Source: Anaerolinea sp. | Lineage (GTDB): Bacteria > Chloroflexota > Anaerolineae > Anaerolineales > Anaerolineaceae | Length of the DNA stretch: 64,000 nucleotides | Assembly (NCBI GenBank): GCA_013824865.1 | Contig: PNON01000003.1 | Span: 1-64,000, forward strand | Direction: 5' to 3' | Shown: positions 9,059-17,714 of the stretch, in pieces | Layout: each line of letters begins with the position of its first letter | Numbering within the stretch: the stretch's first letter is position 1 | The notes under the pieces: model-generated | What the model was told of the DNA's origin: nothing | Databases searched by the model: none | The model's input: the letters and a program-made list of their open reading frames with translations, nothing else | Translations under genes and position numbers: made by a program

Positions 9059-9087
9059 TTGGTTGTTTTTAGCAATTAAGGGATAAT
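9059..9087 (+). promoter_or_regulatory. Candidate promoter of the molybdenum hydroxylase operon
   Basis: TTGGTT and GATAAT separated by 17 nt, leaving a leader of about 130 nt before the first gene. The region 9021-9225 is AT-rich, lies between divergent genes and holds no other recognised element. It is a sequence match only. Confidence 0.4.
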
Positions 9088-9225
9088 ATATCTATATTTG
9101 TATTATTCTTCATCTCATCCGTGAAAGGCAGGTTCGTTAAAGAAACAACTATACGAAATCCCAGCTACCCAATCAATAACAAATCTTACTAATTTATCTT
9201 TCTAAATGGAAAGGATTTGAAAAAT

Positions 9226-10119
9226 ATGACCTCAGCGCATCCAGGACTACCTGAATTCGACTATGTCAAACCCAGCGATCTTTCTGAAGCCAGCCAGTTT
9301 CTAGCCTTGCATGTTTCTGATGCCCGCCCATTTTCTGGCGGGACGGATACTTTTGTCCGCATGAGGGATGGCTTTTTTAATCCCAAATACCTGGTGGATG
9401 TGAAAAATCTCGAAGGGACCAGGATTCTCAAATTTGACGCCAGCGAGGGTTTAACCATTGGCTCTGCTATTCCAATGAATCAAGTTGTAGCCTTCTCTGA
9501 AGCAGCCGCCTACTATCCCCTGCTGGTGGATGCAGCGAAATCCGTGGCCAGCTACCAACTTCGCTCACGCGCCACCATTATCGGTAACATCTGCAATGCC
9601 TCACCGGCTGGCGATACGATTGGCGCATGCCTGGCTTATGACGGTGTATTAAATGTTCATGGGTTGGATGGGCATAAGAAACTGCCTTTAAAAGACTTTT
9701 TTACCGGTCCTGGGAAGAACCTGTTGAAACCAGGTGATATCGTCCTATCCATCACACTTCCCGTGCCGCCAAAAGGTCACGCAGGGCAGTATTTCAAACT
9801 TGGCCGGAACCGTTTGAGTGACCTTTCCATCGTGGGTGTATCCGCGCTTGGATATAAAGACCCTTCCACCAAATCTGGCTTTACATTCCGCCTGGCCATC
9901 GCATCTGTCGCGCCAGTACCATTTATTCCAACCTTGGCTGAAGAAATCTTGTCCACTGAACCTCTTAACCCGGACACAATTAACAGGGCAGCCCAGGCAG
10001 CTATGGATGCTGTCACTCCGATTGATGATGTACGCGGCAGCGCCCAATACCGCAAGTATATGGTCCGCAACCTGGTTAAACGAGCAGTCAATGAATTACA
10101 GCACAAGCTCACAGCTTGA
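9226..10119 (+). CDS. Molybdenum hydroxylase FAD-binding subunit
   Basis: 297 residues. The medium (FAD) subunit of a xanthine dehydrogenase-family enzyme, which passes electrons from the iron-sulfur subunit to an acceptor. The FAD-binding motifs are present: FSGGTDTFVRMRDG near the N-terminus and RATIIGNICNASPAGDT in the middle. Length and domain order fit the CoxM/XdhB family. I prefer ATG 9226 to the TTG at 9217 because AAAGGA lies 10 nt before the ATG but almost touches the TTG. It is the first gene of a three-gene set (medium-small-large), the order seen in CoxMSL-type operons. Confidence 0.9.
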   Translation: MTSAHPGLPEFDYVKPSDLSEASQFLALHVSDARPFSGGTDTFVRMRDGFFNPKYLVDVKNLEGTRILKFDASEGLTIGSAIPMNQVVAFSEAAAYYPLLVDAAKSVASYQLRSRATIIGNICNASPAGDTIGACLAYDGVLNVHGLDGHKKLPLKDFFTGPGKNLLKPGDIVLSITLPVPPKGHAGQYFKLGRNRLSDLSIVGVSALGYKDPSTKSGFTFRLAIASVAPVPFIPTLAEEILSTEPLNPDTINRAAQAAMDAVTPIDDVRGSAQYRKYMVRNLVKRAVNELQHKLTA

Positions 10120-10155
10120 TCTGCGAGCTTATTGAGACAATACTGGAGGTAAATA

Positions 10156-10623
10156 ATGGGATTTCACCAAATTTCTGTAAGAGTTAATGGTAATGATGAA
10201 ATTATCACAGTCGCATCCAATTTGACCTTGCTCCGGATGTTACGGGAAACCCTCTCCTTGACCGGCACCAAGAATGGCTGTGCGGCAGGCGAATGTGGCG
10301 CCTGTACTGTGTTGCTCAATGGCGAACCTGTGAATAGCTGTATGGTGCTGGCCGTGGAAGTTGACGGACAGGAAGTAATCACAATCGAGGGGCTCGCCAA
10401 AGACGGTCAACTCGATATTGTCCAGAAGACAATCATTGAAAAAGGCGCTGTGCAGTGTGGTTTCTGCACTCCAGGCATGCTCATCTCTGCCCGTGCACTG
10501 CTGAACCGCAATCCGCATCCCACAGAAGAGCAAGTTGTGGAAGCCTTGGTTGGCAATCTATGCCGCTGCACCGGATATTCCCGTATCATTGAATCTGTCC
10601 AAGCAGCCGCTGAACGCTCATAG
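10156..10623 (+). CDS. Molybdenum hydroxylase 2Fe-2S subunit
   Basis: 155 residues with two [2Fe-2S] centres. The plant-ferredoxin-like N-terminal cluster is bound by CAAGECGAC (first Cys about residue 42) plus a later Cys, and the second cluster by CGFCTPGM and NLCRCTGY. It carries electrons from the Mo site to the FAD subunit. It has a normal length for the small subunit and all eight expected cysteines are visible. It sits between the FAD and Mo subunit genes with short gaps of 36 and 32 nt. Confidence 0.94.
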   Translation: MGFHQISVRVNGNDEIITVASNLTLLRMLRETLSLTGTKNGCAAGECGACTVLLNGEPVNSCMVLAVEVDGQEVITIEGLAKDGQLDIVQKTIIEKGAVQCGFCTPGMLISARALLNRNPHPTEEQVVEALVGNLCRCTGYSRIIESVQAAAERS

Positions 10624-10655
10624 CTAAACAACCGGATAAGAATAGGAGATTGTAG

Positions 10656-13013
10656 ATGACTACAGCTGATCATAAAACAGAAACCATGCATCCAGTTGGT
10701 AAGAGCGTGCAACGCTTGGATGTCCTTGAGAAAGTAACCGGTGCCGCACAATACACCGATGATGTCCCCTTCGGAAATTCACTGCTTTATGGACGGGTGA
10801 AACGCAGCCCGGTAGCCCATGGCATAATCAAGCGCATTGATTATTCCAAAGCCAAGGCTCTTCCTGGCGTTAAAGTCATCGTCACTGGTGATGATTTTCC
10901 AAATTTAGTCGGCCTATATTTAAAAGATAAACTCATTTTTGCACGCGATCGCGTGCGCTTTGTTGGTGAAGCGATTGCCGCAGTGGCTGCAACTTCAGAA
11001 GAGATTGCAGAAAAAGCAATCGATTTAATTGAAGTGGATATAGACCCGCTGCCAGCGGTCTTCGATGCGGAATTTGGCGCTACGAAAGATGCCCCTTTGA
11101 TCCATCCTGACCTGGCAAATTATGAATGCCCCAATTTCATTTTCCCCGTACCTGGAACGAACATTGCGAATCATTTCAAGATCCGCAAGGGGAACGCTGA
11201 AGAAGCTTTCAAAAAGTGCACTTCGATCGTGGAGAAGAAATTTCGTATTCCTCATGTTCAACACGTACCTATCGAACCGCATATTGCTGTAGCGCAGGTG
11301 GAGCCTGATGGCGACGTGACCGTATGGGCTGCCTCTCAATCCCCCTTCTCACAGCGCTCCTCGTTTGCCAAGGCACTGGGAGTCTCTGAAAGCAAGATCC
11401 GCGTGATTGCTGGATATGTGGGGGGTGGTTTTGGATGTAAAGCTGGCGTGACCATGGAAAATGTGGCTGTTGCGCTGGCCTCAAAGGCTGGCGGACGCCC
11501 GGTCAAGGTACGATTGACTCGTGAAGAAGAATTCTTTACCAATTTCGTTCGCCAGGGATTGATCATAAACCTCAAGATTGGGTGTGATGCAGAAGGCAAT
11601 TTGCTCGCCATGGAAAATACCCAGTACTGGGATGGCGGCGCTTCCACGGAGTATGGAGTAAACATCACTCGCGCAGGCGGTTACAACTCATCCGGTCCAT
11701 TTGACATCCCAAATATCACTACGAATGCCTTGTGCGTCTATACCAACCACCCCATTGGTGGCGCTTATCGAGGATTTGGCATGTCCGAACTCCACGCTGG
11801 CATCATCCAGTGCATGGATATCCTGGCAGAAAAAATTGGCATGGATAAAGTTGCCTTCCTCAAACGCAATGCTATCCAGGGTGGTGATTTTAATGTCACT
11901 GGCATGAAGATGCACCCGGTTGGCCTCCAGGAATGCATTGATACAGTCGCGAAAGAATTGAACTTTGGCAAGAAAGAACCTACCAGTGCCCCCAATAAGA
12001 AGCGCGGAAAAGGCATCGGCATTGTCTGGAAGGCTCCATCCATGCCACCGAACGCGGGTTCAAGCGCTGAAGTCCGCCTGAATGAAGATGGTTCGGTAAC
12101 TGTTTCTGTGGGCGGTCAGGAGATTGGGCAGGGTACCTTCACTGTCATGGCGCAGATCGCAGCCGAAGCATTGGGTGTGGCTTATGAAATGGTCAAGATC
12201 GAAGGGCCAGTGGATACGCGCTACAGCCCGTATGAATGGCAGACAGTGGCTAGCCGCCTCACTTGGAGCATGGGAAATGCCGTCCGCCGGGCTGCCGAAG
12301 ATGCCCGCAAAAATATCCTTGAAATGGTGGGGGAAGCTTGGGGAGAGAACCCATCCAACCTGGATATCAAGGGTGGCTACGTGGTCTCCCTTAAATCCGA
12401 GGAATCTATTTCTCTCAAGAACATTGTTGTCTATGGTATCCCCCGTCCCGGTGACCAGGGATGGATTGGCGGACCAGTTCTTGGTCGCGGAACTTTCATG
12501 CCTTCTTACGTAACCAACCTGGATAAAGAGACCGGTCAGGGTGCCCGCGCCGTAGTCCACTACACTACTGGCTGCCAGGGAATCGATCTTGAAATAGATA
12601 CTGAAACCGGTAAGATCGAGGTTATAAAAGCTGTCAGCGTATTTGACGTTGGGAAAGCCATCAACCCCGACCTGGTAAAGGCTCAGATCGAAGGCGGTTT
12701 CATTCAGGGAATGAGCTCTGCAATATTCGAAGAGATGAAACTGGTGGATGGCGTGATGAAGAATCCCAGCTTTGTAGATTACCGCATAGCCACCACAGCC
12801 GACCTTCCCAAAGAAAACATTGCCCTCTTTGTGGAAACCGCTCAGGACGATGGCCCGTGGGGAGCGCGTGGTATTGGCGAACATCCGATGACCCCCACAA
12901 TCGGCGTATTAGCCAATGCCATCTATGATGCGATAGGAGTCCGGGTCTCAAATCCGCCTCTAAGCGCAGAAAAGATCTATCTCGCCATGTTGGAAGCCGG
13001 TAAGATTTCTTGA
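10656..13013 (+). CDS. Molybdenum hydroxylase large (Mo-cofactor) subunit
   Basis: 785 residues. The catalytic subunit of a xanthine dehydrogenase/aldehyde oxidase-family enzyme that inserts oxygen from water into a C-H bond, often of an N-heterocycle, aldehyde or aryl-CoA. Motifs: GGGFG near residue 256, GGAYRGFGM near 368-376, and GARGIGEHP with Glu742 as the expected catalytic base. The active-site loop AYRGFG differs from the AYxCSFR of true (form I) aerobic CO dehydrogenase, so CO oxidation is unlikely. The arginine of AYRGFG is also seen in purine-, nicotinate- and hydroxybenzoyl-CoA-type enzymes, so the substrate is open. The genes downstream suggest the product feeds a decarboxylase pathway. 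Confidence 0.9.
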   Translation: MTTADHKTETMHPVGKSVQRLDVLEKVTGAAQYTDDVPFGNSLLYGRVKRSPVAHGIIKRIDYSKAKALPGVKVIVTGDDFPNLVGLYLKDKLIFARDRVRFVGEAIAAVAATSEEIAEKAIDLIEVDIDPLPAVFDAEFGATKDAPLIHPDLANYECPNFIFPVPGTNIANHFKIRKGNAEEAFKKCTSIVEKKFRIPHVQHVPIEPHIAVAQVEPDGDVTVWAASQSPFSQRSSFAKALGVSESKIRVIAGYVGGGFGCKAGVTMENVAVALASKAGGRPVKVRLTREEEFFTNFVRQGLIINLKIGCDAEGNLLAMENTQYWDGGASTEYGVNITRAGGYNSSGPFDIPNITTNALCVYTNHPIGGAYRGFGMSELHAGIIQCMDILAEKIGMDKVAFLKRNAIQGGDFNVTGMKMHPVGLQECIDTVAKELNFGKKEPTSAPNKKRGKGIGIVWKAPSMPPNAGSSAEVRLNEDGSVTVSVGGQEIGQGTFTVMAQIAAEALGVAYEMVKIEGPVDTRYSPYEWQTVASRLTWSMGNAVRRAAEDARKNILEMVGEAWGENPSNLDIKGGYVVSLKSEESISLKNIVVYGIPRPGDQGWIGGPVLGRGTFMPSYVTNLDKETGQGARAVVHYTTGCQGIDLEIDTETGKIEVIKAVSVFDVGKAINPDLVKAQIEGGFIQGMSSAIFEEMKLVDGVMKNPSFVDYRIATTADLPKENIALFVETAQDDGPWGARGIGEHPMTPTIGVLANAIYDAIGVRVSNPPLSAEKIYLAMLEAGKIS

Positions 13014-13161
13014 TCAAATCACTAGAATGTGTCGATGCAAGGTCGGCACATTCTTCATATTTTAATGACAGTTTTGGTTTCCTTTTGGAAAGTTATCACT
13101 TGTCTTGTTTTAGGAGCACGAATAAACTTAGAATATCACCATTTATCAGGAGGATCATTGT

Positions 13162-14718
13162 ATGGAGTCTAATGTTGACGATTTTATCAATCAACTAAAA
13201 GAAAAGCGCAAAACCGCCACAGAGGGCGGAGGCGCCAAGCGTGTCGAAGCCCAGCACGCCAAAGGTAAAATGACAGCACATGAGCGGATCGTCAAACTTG
13301 TGGATGATGGCTCTTTTATCGAGTTGGAAGGTTTCATGCTCCACCGCCACACCGATTTCGACCTGGACAAAGATCGTTATCCTGGCGATGGTGTTGTTGC
13401 GGGCTTTGCCAAGATCGAAGGCCGCCGGGTTTGTGTATATGCTCAGGATTTCACAATCATCGGTGGTTCTTTTGGCGAGGTGGCAGGCAAGAAAATTGCT
13501 AAAGTCATGGACCTGGCTGTCCAATCTGGTGTGCCTGTCATCGGTATCAACGATGGTGGTGGCGCCCGCATCCAGGAAGGCATTTGGAGCTTGGAAGCTT
13601 ACGGTGAAGTCTTTTATCGGAATGTTCAAGCTTCCGGCGTGATTCCCCAGATCAGCGTGATCATGGGCCCGTGCGCTGGCGGCGCGGTGTATTCACCCGC
13701 CATTCAAGACTTCATCGTAATGGTGAAGAATATGGGCAATATGTACATCACCGGCCCGCAGGTTATCAAAGCAGTCACGGGCGAGGAAGTCAACGAGGAA
13801 GTATTGGGCGGCGCGGATACCCATAGTTCAGTGAGTGGAGTAGCCCACTTTGCCGCTGAAAACGAAGAAGATGCCTTCTCAACTATTCGGAAGATCCTCT
13901 CCTACATTCCCTCCAATAATACTGAACCTGGTCCGGCGACCACTCCATCTGATGACCCCTGGCGGATGGATAAATCACTGGATACCATCGTTCCTGCTGA
14001 CCCCTCTTCCTCCTATGATATGCGTGATGTTGTCACCCGCATATTTGACCTGGAAAGTTTCTTTGAGGTTTCCCATTCCTTCGCGCAGAATGCAATCACC
14101 GGTTTCGCCCGCCTGCATGGACAGCCGGTCGGCGTTGTCGGTCAGAACCCGGCTGTGATGGCAGGCTCCATTGATATTGATGCCTCAGATAAGATCGCCC
14201 GCTTTGTCCGCTTCTGCGATGCGTTCAACCTGCCCATCATCACCTTCTCTGATTCACCTGGCTTCCTGCCCGGCGTTTCCCAGGAACATGGCGGCATCAT
14301 CCGTCACGGTGCCAAGATCCTCTACGCTTATGCTGAAGCAACTACGCCAAAGATCACCATTATCACCCGCAAAGGTTACGGCGGTGCTATGATCGTCATG
14401 GGCAGCAAATACCTGCGCGCAGACCTGGTTTTCGCCTGGCCGTCCGCAGAGATAGCTGTCATGGGCGCGGAAGGTGCCGTCAATATCCTTTATCGCAAAC
14501 AGTTGAAAGACACACCCAACGCAGCCGAAGAGCGCGCCCGCCTCATCCAGGAATACAAAGATAAATTCTCTAATCCTTATGCTGCCGCTGCTGCTGGGCA
14601 CATCGATGATATCCTCATCCCCTCTGAAACCCGACCCCGGTTGATTGCTGCGCTTGAACTGCTCAAGGATAAACAGACTTCCCTCCCCGCCAAAAAACAT
14701 GGCAACATCCCGCTATAA
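13162..14718 (+). CDS. Biotin-dependent carboxyltransferase subunit (methylmalonyl-CoA decarboxylase alpha-like)
   Basis: 518 residues of the PccB/MmdA carboxyltransferase family, which moves CO2 between an acyl-CoA and biotin. The N-terminal crotonase-like half carries AKGKMTAHERIVKLVDDGSF and GINDGGGARIQEG; the C-terminal half carries GSIDIDASDKIARFVRFCD and GKGYGGAMIVMGSK-like motifs. Together with the three downstream genes it makes a Na+-pumping acyl-CoA decarboxylase (methylmalonyl-CoA or glutaconyl-CoA type, not the OadA type). AGGAGG lies 8 nt before the ATG. No methylmalonyl-CoA mutase or epimerase is nearby, so the acyl-CoA substrate is not fixed by context. Confidence 0.9.
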   Translation: MESNVDDFINQLKEKRKTATEGGGAKRVEAQHAKGKMTAHERIVKLVDDGSFIELEGFMLHRHTDFDLDKDRYPGDGVVAGFAKIEGRRVCVYAQDFTIIGGSFGEVAGKKIAKVMDLAVQSGVPVIGINDGGGARIQEGIWSLEAYGEVFYRNVQASGVIPQISVIMGPCAGGAVYSPAIQDFIVMVKNMGNMYITGPQVIKAVTGEEVNEEVLGGADTHSSVSGVAHFAAENEEDAFSTIRKILSYIPSNNTEPGPATTPSDDPWRMDKSLDTIVPADPSSSYDMRDVVTRIFDLESFFEVSHSFAQNAITGFARLHGQPVGVVGQNPAVMAGSIDIDASDKIARFVRFCDAFNLPIITFSDSPGFLPGVSQEHGGIIRHGAKILYAYAEATTPKITIITRKGYGGAMIVMGSKYLRADLVFAWPSAEIAVMGAEGAVNILYRKQLKDTPNAAEERARLIQEYKDKFSNPYAAAAAGHIDDILIPSETRPRLIAALELLKDKQTSLPAKKHGNIPL

Positions 14719-14756
14719 TTGGCAAATAAATTACTGGACTATTTGGAGGTGAAAAT

Positions 14757-15128
14757 TTGAATCCGCTCATACAAGGTTTAGAAATATCAATTACAGGGTT
14801 AGCTGTTACTTTCACTGCCCTAGGCATTTTCATCTTGGTGATGATGGCTTTGCAGCGTATCTTTCGCGAAAAAACGCCGGTAGATGATGAAACCAGCTCA
14901 TCAGATGAAAGTACTATTGAAACTTCACCAGTAGTAGTTGCTCAAACCAGTGATGAAGAAACGGACCTCATCGCTGTCATCGCAGTTGCAATCAGTTATT
15001 TCAGGTTGAAAACATTATCATCCCTGGGCACTTCCCTGGAAACTGGAAAAGGTACCTGGTGGGTCTCCAACCGCTTGAATGCAAAGCAAGGAACAGGAAT
15101 CACCATTAAGAGGAGTGGTAAAGCATGA
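14757..15128 (+). CDS. OadG-like decarboxylase gamma/delta subunit
   Basis: 123 residues with one N-terminal transmembrane helix (TGLAVTFTALGIFILVMMAL), then a charged linker and a short C-terminal segment. This is the layout of OadG/MmdD, the small subunit that ties the carboxyltransferase and biotin carrier to the membrane pump. The TTG start is supported by GGAGGTG 5 nt upstream. The stop overlaps the start of the biotin carrier by 4 nt (ATGA). Confidence 0.8.
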   Translation: MNPLIQGLEISITGLAVTFTALGIFILVMMALQRIFREKTPVDDETSSSDESTIETSPVVVAQTSDEETDLIAVIAVAISYFRLKTLSSLGTSLETGKGTWWVSNRLNAKQGTGITIKRSGKA

Positions 15129-15559
15129 AAGAAGTCAAGATCACCGTCAACGGTAAAAACTACGATGTAAAAGTGGGTGATGTTACATCATCACCTGTGA
15201 TAGTGGAAGTAAATGGCAAGACTTACCAGGTGGAACTGGAATTGCCCACAGTCCATGAAACTCCTGCCATCCAATCGGGTGTTACCACTCCCGTGGTGAA
15301 GCCTGTGGCTGCACCTGTCTCCAAACCTCAGCCAGTCATCGCCAATGGAAATGCTGTGCGAGCCCCAATGCCTGGTACGGTTGTCCAGGTAGTAACCAAT
15401 GCCGGCACCCATGTAAAACGTGGCGACACCCTCTTAAGCTTGGAAGCCATGAAGATGAAAAATGCAATTCGTTCGCCTTTTGATGGCGTTATCAAAGAGA
15501 TCCACGTTTCTGACGGTCAAAAAGTAGCTTACAACGATGTTTTAGTATCTTTCGAGTGA
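15125..15559 (+). CDS. Biotin carboxyl carrier protein of Na+-pumping decarboxylase
   Basis: 144 residues. The C-terminal biotinyl domain has the exact EAMKMKN motif, with Lys110 as the biotin site. A Pro/Val/Ala-rich linker (about residues 50-78) connects it to an N-terminal region that looks like a duplicated small beta domain. It carries carboxyl groups from the carboxyltransferase to the membrane OadB-like subunit, matching MmdC-type proteins. Its place between the OadG-like and OadB-like genes supports this role over acetyl-CoA carboxylase. Confidence 0.92.
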   Translation: MKEVKITVNGKNYDVKVGDVTSSPVIVEVNGKTYQVELELPTVHETPAIQSGVTTPVVKPVAAPVSKPQPVIANGNAVRAPMPGTVVQVVTNAGTHVKRGDTLLSLEAMKMKNAIRSPFDGVIKEIHVSDGQKVAYNDVLVSFE

Positions 15560-15568
15560 GGTTATGCA

Positions 15569-16717
15569 ATGGATTTTGAAAACCTGCGAGTAATCATCCA
15601 GGCACCATTAGAATTAAGTTGGCAGAACATCGTCATGATGTTGATCGGTGGCACATTGATCTACCTGGCAATAGCCAAAGACTATGAACCTGTATTGCTC
15701 TTGCCTATTGGTTTTGGCGCAATTCTTACCAACCTACCCCTAACAGGAATTACCGGTGAAGATGGTATGCTCGGTATTCTTTACAAAGCCGGCATTGCCA
15801 CTGAGTTATTCCCGTTGTTTGTTTTCATCGCTATAGGCGCCATGACAGATTTCGGGCCGCTGCTTGAAAATCCAAAAATGGCATTATTAGGCGCTGCCGG
15901 ACAGCTTGGCATTTTTGGGACGCTGCTTCTGTGCCTGGGTCTCAGCCAGTTGTTCCCAACCATCTTGCCCTTCACCCTAAAGGAAGCTGCATCCATTGGC
16001 ATCATTGGCGCCATTGATGGGCCTACCGCCATTTACGTCTCTTCCAAACTAGCCCCACATCTTCTTGGGCCGATTACGGTGGTGGCCTATAGCTACATGT
16101 CGCTGGTGCCCATCATACAGCCACCGGTGATGCGCGCAATGACGTCCATGAAGGAACGTACAGTGCGGATGCCATATACACAGAAACCAATCCCACGCAT
16201 CGTTCGCATCCTGTTCCCAATTGTGATTACCATCGTGGTTTCACTGATTGCCCCGAAGGCTTCCCCTTTGATTGCCGCGCTGATGTTCGGTAACCTCATC
16301 CGTGAAGCCGGGGTGGTTGAACGGCTGAGTGATGCTGCGCAGAACGAGCTTTCCAACTTGGTAACTCTGTTCCTTGGGCTCACCATCGGCAGCACTATGA
16401 ATGGCGATACCTTCCTGCAGCCTTATACTTTGGCTATTCTGGTGCTCGGTCTATTGGCCTTCGTCATCGATACTGCTGGTGGTCTGGCTATGGGTAAGTT
16501 GATGTATGTGTTGTCAGGGCATAAATTCAATCCGCTCATTGGCGCAGCTGGTATCTCTGCCTTTCCCATGTCTGCCCGCATCGTTCAGCGCTTTGCTGCT
16601 GAATATGACTTTGAAAACTTCCTCCTGATGCATGCCATGGGTTCCAATGCAGCTGGACAGTTGGCTAGCGTCGTGGCTGGCGGGGTTGTACTGGCCCTGC
16701 TTTCAGGTACAATTTAA
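15569..16717 (+). CDS. Na+-translocating decarboxylase beta subunit (OadB/MmdB-like)
   Basis: 382 residues and very hydrophobic, with about ten membrane segments. This is the carboxybiotin decarboxylase that couples CO2 release to Na+ export. Family motifs include GFGAILTNLP, GAIDGPTAIYVSSKLAP (containing the conserved Asp region needed for Na+ coupling in OadB) and GAAGISAFPMSARIVQ near the C-terminus. It starts 9 nt after the biotin carrier stop. The complete alpha/delta/gamma/beta set suggests a working sodium pump, giving the cell an ion gradient from a decarboxylation step. Confidence 0.93.
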   Translation: MDFENLRVIIQAPLELSWQNIVMMLIGGTLIYLAIAKDYEPVLLLPIGFGAILTNLPLTGITGEDGMLGILYKAGIATELFPLFVFIAIGAMTDFGPLLENPKMALLGAAGQLGIFGTLLLCLGLSQLFPTILPFTLKEAASIGIIGAIDGPTAIYVSSKLAPHLLGPITVVAYSYMSLVPIIQPPVMRAMTSMKERTVRMPYTQKPIPRIVRILFPIVITIVVSLIAPKASPLIAALMFGNLIREAGVVERLSDAAQNELSNLVTLFLGLTIGSTMNGDTFLQPYTLAILVLGLLAFVIDTAGGLAMGKLMYVLSGHKFNPLIGAAGISAFPMSARIVQRFAAEYDFENFLLMHAMGSNAAGQLASVVAGGVVLALLSGTI

Positions 16718-16807
16718 GTTAAAATAAATGGGAGTTTCTCATTTCAACTCTCAGAATTGTCCAATCTTTACATTCTTGGTATTCAAACCATAAAAAAGGA
16801 GATCCAC

Positions 16808-17680
16808 ATGAAACTGATAGATCTAACAATACCTTTAGGCATTGCAACACCCGCCTGGCCAACGTATGAGCCACTCCAGATTAAATATTTTAAACGTCTG
16901 GCCCCAAATGGCGCCAATGGCCAATTGCTGACCCATTCCAATCACCTTGGTACGCATCTGGATGGTGAGATTCACTTCTATACTGCCGGCAAAGACATCG
17001 CTGACCTGGATATGGATTATCTTGTTCATGATGCTGCAGTCGTTGACCTGACTGACGCCACTGGCGACTACCAGGTTTATACCAGCAAAATGATTGAAGA
17101 CCGTGTTGAAGTCAAAGAAGGCGATATCCTCGTCATCCACACTGGTTATCATCACTTTGGGTGGGACCACCCCACCGCTGACGAAGTTCGGTACATGGTA
17201 AAACATCCAGGTCCAAGCCAGGAATTTGCTGATTGGGCCAAAAAGAAGAAACTGCGTTGGATCGCGGTGGATTGTGGTTCTGCTGACCACCCGATGAATA
17301 CCATCATCCGCACTTGGATGCCCCGCCAGGCAGCTGAAGCTGATAAAGTTTTCCAGAAACTCTACAAGCAATCTTTGGCTGAATTCTACGATGACAGCAA
17401 GTATCAATTGATGCACATTGATCTCTTTCCGAAGTCAATTATCCATGCCGAATGCTTTGGCGGACAAATAGATCTGCTGCTGAATCGACGTGTCAAAGTT
17501 GGTTTCTTCCCCTGGCGCTTTGTGGATGGCGAATCCTCCATCGGCCGTGCTGTTGCGTTTGTTGAAGATGACGAATATGAAGAGCTGATGGAAAAAGCCG
17601 CCACCATGCCCAAGACAAAATTTGGTGATGCCTACGATCCCACTCATGTGGATCGGCTGAACAAAATGTCCAATATTTAA
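16808..17680 (+). CDS. Cyclase-family metal-dependent hydrolase
   Basis: 290 residues of the cyclase/kynurenine formamidase-like superfamily. The metal-binding signature is clear: H46-L-G-T-H50-L-D52 followed by H56, and a second block VDCGSADHP near the middle. Members hydrolyse amides or lactam rings (kynurenine formamidase, isatin hydrolase) using Mn or Zn. The ORF track starts at TTG 16757, but AAAGGAG lies 6 nt before ATG 16808 and the family N-terminus (MKLIDLTIPLG) begins there. It sits in the same operon as the Mo hydroxylase and Na+ decarboxylase, so it could open a hydroxylated ring or hydrolyse a conjugate. The substrate is unknown. Confidence 0.87.
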   Translation: MKLIDLTIPLGIATPAWPTYEPLQIKYFKRLAPNGANGQLLTHSNHLGTHLDGEIHFYTAGKDIADLDMDYLVHDAAVVDLTDATGDYQVYTSKMIEDRVEVKEGDILVIHTGYHHFGWDHPTADEVRYMVKHPGPSQEFADWAKKKKLRWIAVDCGSADHPMNTIIRTWMPRQAAEADKVFQKLYKQSLAEFYDDSKYQLMHIDLFPKSIIHAECFGGQIDLLLNRRVKVGFFPWRFVDGESSIGRAVAFVEDDEYEELMEKAATMPKTKFGDAYDPTHVDRLNKMSNI

Positions 17681-17714
17681 TTATTGGATAATTATCAATT
17701 TAAAGGAGATTAAA

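Noticed and set aside
12060-12884. 274-residue ORF on the minus strand
   Set aside because: It lies wholly inside the Mo hydroxylase large subunit on the other strand, lacks a recognisable motif and is a shadow frame.
10656-13013. Naming the large subunit CO dehydrogenase (CoxL)
   Set aside because: Active-site loop is AYRGFG, not the AYxCSFR of form I CO dehydrogenase.
13010-13198. 62-residue ORF bridging the Mo subunit and the carboxyltransferase
   Set aside because: Overlaps both genes, low complexity, no ribosome site; the gap also shows only a weak 7-bp stem (GAATGTG/CACATTC).
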